DNA of 64,000 nucleotides, from NCBI RefSeq assembly GCF_000503215.1, contig NZ_AYTD01000001.1, positions 310,001-374,000 of the forward strand. The letters run 5' to 3'. Under the pieces are notes generated by a model. That model searched no databases, had not been told where the DNA came from, and saw only the letters and a program-made list of their open reading frames with translations. The stretch comes from Pseudomonas canadensis. Lineage in GTDB: Bacteria; Pseudomonadota; Gammaproteobacteria; Pseudomonadales; Pseudomonadaceae. The position numbers were made by a program, and so were the translations under genes. Shown piece by piece: positions 59,078-64,000 of the stretch (positions are counted from its first letter, which is position 1; the number at the start of each line of letters is the position of its first letter).

Positions 59078-59114
59078 AAAGGCCCGCGTCCTACGGATTG
59101 CGGGCCTTTTTTTA
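59078..59114 (+). terminator. Rho-independent terminator of putP
   Basis: aaaggcccgc / gcgggcctttt stem of about 10 bp with a 12-base loop, then a T run. It lies 35 bases after the putP stop. Confidence 0.85.
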
Positions 59115-59247
59115 TGTGTAATTTATGTCGGTCCTAAGAAAATTCGGACGTGCGCACGTAGGGTTTTACTGATTTTCTTGGCGAGTGCTCAGCAGGTTGC
59201 AAGGGTGATGCAAAATCGGCAGCCCACCCCCCGCAGAGAAACACCGG

Positions 59248-61209
59248 ATGTTCGCTCCTGCCAACCAAAGCGCCTTTACCCTGACCCTCGACGGGGAGCC
59301 CAGTGAATTCCAGGTCCACGGTTTCGTGGGGGATGAGTTCATCAGCCTGCCTTTTCGCTTTGACCTTGAGTTGGTCAGCGAACAGTCCGATCAAGACCTT
59401 GAGAGCCTGCTACACCGTCAAGCGTTCCTGGGGTTTGACGCTCATGGTCATGGTATTCATGGCTTGGTGTATCGGGTGGCGCAAGGCGATTCGGGCAGGC
59501 GCCTTACCCGTTACCAGATCACCCTGGTGCCGCAGTTGGCTTATCTGGAACACAGCACTCACCAGCGGATTTTCCAGAAAAAAACCGTACCCGAGATCAT
59601 TGCGCAGGTATTGCAAGCTCAGGCTATCCAAAGTGATGCCTTCGCGTTTCAACTGAGCGGCAAGTATCCCGAGTGTGAATACTGTGTTCAGTTCGGCGAA
59701 ACCGATCTGGAGTTCATTCAGCGTCTATGTGCCGAATCGGGCATTCACTATCACTTCCAGCACACCCCTGAGCGTCACCTGTTGGTGTTTGGCGACGATC
59801 AAAGTGTTTTTGCGCGGCCTGATCAACCCACACCGTATTCGCCTGGTACCGGGATGGTTGCCGACGAGACAGCGATCAAGCGCTTTATTCTGCGGCTGAA
59901 GACTCGTACCACCGGTGTGAACCTGCGGGACTACGATTTCAAAAAGCCTAGCCTGACGTTGGAAAGCGAAGTATCCAGTCGGCTGCGGCCCGCCCTGGAC
60001 GACCAGCGCTACCCTGGGTACTTCACGGATCGTGAGCGTGGTAAGTACCTGGCGCAACGCCTGCTGGAGCGTCATCGCAGCGATTACCGTCAGGCGAGCG
60101 GCGCTAGCGACCAGCCGGCGTTGGTCACTGGGCAGTTCTTGAAGATGACTGGGCATCCTCGTCAGGAATGGAATGATTTGTGGCTGATTACCCAGTTGCA
60201 CCATGTAGGGCACCAACCTCAGGTGCTTGAGGAGTCTGTTGGCAATGAGTCGCCTCAAGGCTACAGCAATGAATTTGTTGTAACGCCTTGGGACGTAGCG
60301 TTTCGAGCACCTCTAATTATGTCCCGGCCTCAAATATCGGGTTACCAGAACGCAGTGGTGACCGGTCCCGCCGGCAGCGAAATCCATTGCGACGAATACG
60401 GCCGGGTCAAGGTGCAGTTGGCGTGGGATCGCGATGGGGAACATAACGACCATTCCAGCTGCTGGCTGCGGGTTGCCAGCGGCTGGGCGCATGATCGTTA
60501 TGGGGCGGTATTGATCCCTCGGGTCGGTATGGAAGTGTTGGTAGGCTTCGTTAATGGCGACATGGATATGCCGCTGGTCATGGGCTGCCTACCCAATGCG
60601 GCCGCCCAGGTGCCCCTCGATCTGCCTGCGGACAAGACCCGCAGCATCTTCCGCAGCCAGAGCAGCCCCGGTGGTGGTGGCTACAACGAGTTGCGCATCG
60701 AGGACCGCAAGGGGGCCGAGGAAATCTACCTGCGTGCCCAGCGGGACTGGACCCAACACGTGCTGCATGACCTTCGGGTAAAAGTGGACGGTGAGTCGCA
60801 TCACGAACTGCAAGGCGAGGATTTGCGCATTATCCATGGCAACCGTCTGACAGACCTGAAGCGAGACGACCACTTGATGGTTGGCGGCTCTCGGCAGGTA
60901 AGGGCAGGGCAGGCCATTCTGATAGGCGCGGGGCAAAGCGTTGTGATCGATGGTGGCGCAACTGTCACGATTCAGGCGGGCGGGCAGTCGATCACGCTGT
61001 CTGCGGGCGGGATTTTCAGCAGTATGCCAATCCAGCTTGGCAGTGCGCCCGCTGCTACTGCAGCGCCGTTAACGCCTGGACTGAAGGAAACACTGCTGGC
61101 GGTGATTCCTGCTCCGCTGAGCCGCGTGCAGGTGGCCAGCCTCAAGCGCAGCGCGCCGTTTTGCGAAGAGTGCGAGCGTTGCAAAAACGGCCAGTGCGGC
61201 CCCATCTGA
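59248..61209 (+). CDS. Type VI secretion spike protein VgrG
   Basis: A 653-residue VgrG. Residues 1 to about 370 are the gp27/Pvc8-like part (FTLTLDGEPSEFQVHGF, RLCAESGIHYHF), followed by the gp5 OB fold (GSEIHCDEYGRVKVQLAWDR), the VGMEVLVGFVNGDMDMPLV segment and the C-terminal beta-spike repeat (IGAGQSVVIDGGATVTIQ). The last 18 residues are cysteine-rich (CEECERCKNGQC). No enzymatic extension is present, so it likely carries an effector through an adaptor. No other T6SS structural genes are in the window; it is an isolated vgrG locus. Confidence 0.93.
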   Translation: MFAPANQSAFTLTLDGEPSEFQVHGFVGDEFISLPFRFDLELVSEQSDQDLESLLHRQAFLGFDAHGHGIHGLVYRVAQGDSGRRLTRYQITLVPQLAYLEHSTHQRIFQKKTVPEIIAQVLQAQAIQSDAFAFQLSGKYPECEYCVQFGETDLEFIQRLCAESGIHYHFQHTPERHLLVFGDDQSVFARPDQPTPYSPGTGMVADETAIKRFILRLKTRTTGVNLRDYDFKKPSLTLESEVSSRLRPALDDQRYPGYFTDRERGKYLAQRLLERHRSDYRQASGASDQPALVTGQFLKMTGHPRQEWNDLWLITQLHHVGHQPQVLEESVGNESPQGYSNEFVVTPWDVAFRAPLIMSRPQISGYQNAVVTGPAGSEIHCDEYGRVKVQLAWDRDGEHNDHSSCWLRVASGWAHDRYGAVLIPRVGMEVLVGFVNGDMDMPLVMGCLPNAAAQVPLDLPADKTRSIFRSQSSPGGGGYNELRIEDRKGAEEIYLRAQRDWTQHVLHDLRVKVDGESHHELQGEDLRIIHGNRLTDLKRDDHLMVGGSRQVRAGQAILIGAGQSVVIDGGATVTIQAGGQSITLSAGGIFSSMPIQLGSAPAATAAPLTPGLKETLLAVIPAPLSRVQVASLKRSAPFCEECERCKNGQCGPI

Positions 61210-61230
61210 CTTTTAAAGGGATTTACGAAG

Positions 61231-61914
61231 ATGCATCAACCTTTGCTGCCTGGCGAACAACTGTTTGCAGTGCTGAGCGCTGCCAGCGACGCCAAACCCC
61301 TTGACGCTTGGCGGGCGCTTGCCGTCGGTGCTCCGCCGCAACCCATATGGGCCGGCACGGCCTATGCGACATGGGACGAGGTCATGCCCTATGTATGCAT
61401 TGTCGAGCCGGGCAGTCCTTTCCTGGAATGGGCCGCCTGCACTGATGCCACGGATTGGGGGTGGTTGGCCATATCGACCCACCCGCTGGAAACCGTGATT
61501 GCACACCTGCAAGGACTGACCAAGGTCTACCTGCCCGATGGTCAGGATGTGTTCTTACGGTTCTGGGATGGTGCTCAATTCCTGCCAATCCTTCAGCAGT
61601 CGGGCGATGAGCTATTGCCGGTGTTCCAGCGCTACGTGATCAATGGCCAGTCGCTGACCGTCACTTCTGGCCCAGTCACAGCCGCCAAGGCGAGCCCGTG
61701 GTGGCGAGCGCCTGCGCCTTTACTGCAACATCTGGCCGAGCAATCGCCCCAAACTCTGATCGATAACCTCCTGCAAGGGCTCGAAGAGCAGCGGCCCGAC
61801 CTTTACACCGCATTCGTGCCGACGACCTTGCGGCACAAGGTCGCCTATTTCACGCGCCGCCGGGATGTCAGCCATCACGGTTTGGCGGACTACCTGGCTT
61901 CAGAGTTGAGTTGA
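61231..61914 (+). CDS. DUF4123-type T6SS adaptor/chaperone
   Basis: A 227-residue protein with the DUF4123 pattern near the N-terminus (PYVCIVEPGSPFLEWA, then GWLAISTHPLETVIAHLQG and VFLRFWDGAQFLPIL). Such adaptors load a specific effector on the neighbouring VgrG. ATG 61231 follows aaaggga by about ten bases. The next gene on this strand, where an effector is expected, does not exist: the convergent metY overlaps its 3' end by 15 bases. Confidence 0.88.
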   Translation: MHQPLLPGEQLFAVLSAASDAKPLDAWRALAVGAPPQPIWAGTAYATWDEVMPYVCIVEPGSPFLEWAACTDATDWGWLAISTHPLETVIAHLQGLTKVYLPDGQDVFLRFWDGAQFLPILQQSGDELLPVFQRYVINGQSLTVTSGPVTAAKASPWWRAPAPLLQHLAEQSPQTLIDNLLQGLEEQRPDLYTAFVPTTLRHKVAYFTRRRDVSHHGLADYLASELS

Positions 61915-63177
61915 ACCCAGCGCCTGCTGCAGATCTTCGATCAGGTCTTCAATCGCCTCGATGCCTACTGACAGGCGAATCATTTCCGGCTTCACGCCGG
62001 CTTTGGCTTGTTCCTGCTCGTTCATTTGCCGGTGAGTGGTGGACGCCGGATGACACGCCAGGGACTTGGCGTCGCCGATGTTCACCAGGCGCTTGAAGAT
62101 TTGCAGCGCATCGTAGAAGTGCACACCGGCGGCATAACCGCCTTTAAGGCCGAACGAAAGAATCGCCGAGGGTTTGCCCTGCAGGTATTTCTGCGCCAGT
62201 TCGTGGTGCGGATGATCCGGCAAGCCGGCGTAGCTGACCCATTCCACGTCGGCATGGCCTTGGAGGAACTGCGCAACTTTCAAGGCATTTTCAGTATGAC
62301 GTTCCATGCGCAGGGCCAGGGTTTCCAAGCCTTGTAGCAGCAGGAAGGCATTCATCGGTGCCAGCGCCGCGCCCGTGTTGCGCAACGGCACGGTACGCGC
62401 GCGGGCGATGAAGGCGGCGGGACCGAACTTTTCGGTGTAGACCACACCGTGGTAGGCCGGCTCTGGGTTGTTGAGACCGGGAAATTTCTCCGGGTAGTCG
62501 GCCCAGGGGAAAGTGCCGCTGTCGACGATTACGCCCCCCAGGGAATTGCCGTGGCCGCCGATGTATTTGGTCACCGAGTGCACCACGATATCGGCGCCGA
62601 ACTGGATCGGCTTGCACAGGATCGGCGTGGCCACGGTGTTGTCCACCATCAGCGGCACGCCACGCGCGTGGGCGACCTTGGCCAGGGCTTCCAGGTCGAC
62701 GATATTGCCCGCCGGGTTACCGATACTTTCGCAGTAGACCAGTTTGGTATTGCCGTCGATCAGTTCGGCGATAGCTTCGGCCGAGTCGTCACGGGCGAAA
62801 CGCACATCGACGCCAAAGCTGGGCAGCAAGTGCGCGAACAAGGTGTAGGTGCCGCCGTAGAGCTGCGGGGTGGTGACGATATTGTCGCCCGCTCGCGTAA
62901 GGGTCTGGATCGCATAGTGAATCGCTGCGCTGCCGGCCGATACCGCCAGGGCCGCGATACCGCCTTCCAGCGCGGCGATGCGCTGTTCCAGCACGTCATT
63001 GGTGGGGTTCATGATCCGTGTGTAGATATTGCCGGGCACGTCCAGGTTGAACAGATCGGCGCCGTGCTGGGCGTTATCGAATTCGAACGCGACGTTCTGG
63101 TAGATCGGCACAGCGACGGCCTTGGTGGTCGGGTCCGACTTGAAGCCGTGGTGCAATGCGATGGTGGCGTCTTTCAT
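61900..63177 (-). CDS. metY: O-acetylhomoserine sulfhydrylase
   Basis: A 425-residue PLP enzyme from ATG 63177. It makes homocysteine from O-acetylhomoserine and sulfide. SAGSAAIHYAIQTL, DNTVATP and the PLP-lysine segment SVTKYIGGHGNSLGG are in place; PASTTHRQMNEQEQAKAG is the conserved C-terminal motif. Cytoplasmic, methionine synthesis. Convergent with the T6SS adaptor. Confidence 0.95.
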   Translation of the reverse strand: MKDATIALHHGFKSDPTTKAVAVPIYQNVAFEFDNAQHGADLFNLDVPGNIYTRIMNPTNDVLEQRIAALEGGIAALAVSAGSAAIHYAIQTLTRAGDNIVTTPQLYGGTYTLFAHLLPSFGVDVRFARDDSAEAIAELIDGNTKLVYCESIGNPAGNIVDLEALAKVAHARGVPLMVDNTVATPILCKPIQFGADIVVHSVTKYIGGHGNSLGGVIVDSGTFPWADYPEKFPGLNNPEPAYHGVVYTEKFGPAAFIARARTVPLRNTGAALAPMNAFLLLQGLETLALRMERHTENALKVAQFLQGHADVEWVSYAGLPDHPHHELAQKYLQGKPSAILSFGLKGGYAAGVHFYDALQIFKRLVNIGDAKSLACHPASTTHRQMNEQEQAKAGVKPEMIRLSVGIEAIEDLIEDLQQALGSTQL

Positions 63178-63351
63178 GATGGTGGTGGACCTCCCTGGCG
63201 TGTGGATCGCCACAATAAATCCGCACCCTCACCAACATTTAGACTTTTTTCAGGTGCACACCTCTCTTTTCGACATAAGCACCGCCCGGCACGCCGCACT
63301 GCACCAACGCCCGCGTAAAAGGTAAACTTCGCCCCCTGCGCAGGAGCAACC

Positions 63352-64000
63352 ATGAATTATCGTCACGCCTTTCACGCCGGCAACCACGCCGATGTCTTCA
63401 AACACCTGACCTTGACCCGCCTCATCGCCCTGATGTCGCGCAAGGAGCAGCCGTTCGCCTACCTCGACACCCACGCCGGGATCGGCCTGTACGATCTGCA
63501 GGGCGACCAGGCCAACCGGACCGGTGAATACCTGGAAGGCATCGCGCGCCTGTGGGGCGAAAGCGATCTGCCGCCGTTGACAGCCGATTACATGCGCGTG
63601 CTGCATGAGATGAACCCGGATGGCGAGTTGCGTTACTACCCAGGTTCGCCGGAGTTGGCGCGACGCCTCACTCGTCCCCAGGACCGTGTGCTGCTCAATG
63701 AAAAACACCCGGAAGACGGTGTGCTGCTCAAGGACAATATGAAGGGTGATCGCCGCGTGAAGGTACATTTGGGCGAAGGCTGGCATGTACCGCGTGCCCT
63801 GCTGCCGGTGCCGGAAAAGCGTGCGCTGATGCTTATCGATCCACCGTTCGAGAAACTCGACGAGATGCAACGCTGCGCCGCTTCCCTCAAGGAAGCCGTG
63901 AGCCGCATGCGCCAGACCGTCGCGGCCATCTGGTACCCGGTGAAAGACCAACGCATGTTGCGCCGTTTCTACCAGGACTTGGCCGGCACCGGTGCGCCGA
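63352..64000 (+). CDS. rlmJ: 23S rRNA (adenine-2030-N6) methyltransferase, N-terminal part
   Basis: Starts at ATG 63352, with aggag at 63342-63346, and runs off the right edge (216 codons seen). MNYRHAFHAGNHADVFKHLTL and DTHAGIGLYDLQGDQANRTGEY are the RlmJ N-terminal signatures; LMLIDPPFEKLDEM is the DPPF catalytic motif. It methylates A2030 of 23S rRNA. The 174-base region before it, back to the metY start, shows no other gene. Confidence 0.95.
   Translation, partial: MNYRHAFHAGNHADVFKHLTLTRLIALMSRKEQPFAYLDTHAGIGLYDLQGDQANRTGEYLEGIARLWGESDLPPLTADYMRVLHEMNPDGELRYYPGSPELARRLTRPQDRVLLNEKHPEDGVLLKDNMKGDRRVKVHLGEGWHVPRALLPVPEKRALMLIDPPFEKLDEMQRCAASLKEAVSRMRQTVAAIWYPVKDQRMLRRFYQDLAGTGAP

Overview
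The window is a chromosomal segment of a fluorescent Pseudomonas (P. fluorescens group). Evidence: GC-rich coding with Pseudomonas codon use; the gene order malic enzyme - ponA / pilMNOPQ - aroK - aroB - SPOR/AAA protein - gltBD - hemE, which is the conserved Pseudomonas order; several REP/REPIN families typical of P. fluorescens; and Pseudomonas-type small proteins. No rRNA, tRNA, CRISPR array, phage or insertion sequence was seen.

Bases 1-18040 are core genome: the malic enzyme 3' end, penicillin-binding protein 1A (ponA), a reduced type IV pilus alignment/secretin operon (PilM with an internal deletion, PilN, a PilO-PilP fusion, a short PilQ), the shikimate genes aroK and aroB, a SPOR-domain ATPase, both glutamate synthase subunits and hemE. 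Bases 18056-21029 hold a YnfM-like exporter with its divergent LysR regulator, a lone PemK/MazF-like gene and a candidate small RNA.

Bases 21030-38374 are one leftward, densely overlapping operon of 19 genes for an aryl polyene (APE) membrane pigment. It contains two ketosynthases, a chain-length-factor-like protein, a ketoreductase, two dehydratase domains (one fused to the aryl-acid ligase), two acyl carrier proteins, a thioesterase, three acyl/glycosyl transferases, an MIO-type aromatic amino acid ammonia-lyase, a methyltransferase, a flavin oxidoreductase, an MMPL exporter with LolA-like and lipoprotein partners, and a terminal lipoprotein. The gene order matches the E. coli/Vibrio APE clusters. 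A REPIN has been inserted in frame in the signal-peptide region of the LolA-like gene. A sigma-70-like promoter lies just upstream.

Bases 38723-41648 are accessory: a solitary ParA ATPase, a small DUF6124-like protein behind a structured leader RNA with duplicated, apparently competing pairing elements, trxC, and a higBA toxin-antitoxin pair with two operator copies. Bases 41689-59043 are housekeeping: selO, an MscK/MscM-type channel, nhaP2, a chemoreceptor, a second ZapA-like pair, an acyl-CoA dehydrogenase, putA and putP separated by five copies of a PutA-operator-like octamer. The right end (59248-64000) carries an isolated type VI VgrG plus DUF4123 adaptor with no effector behind them, metY, and the start of rlmJ.
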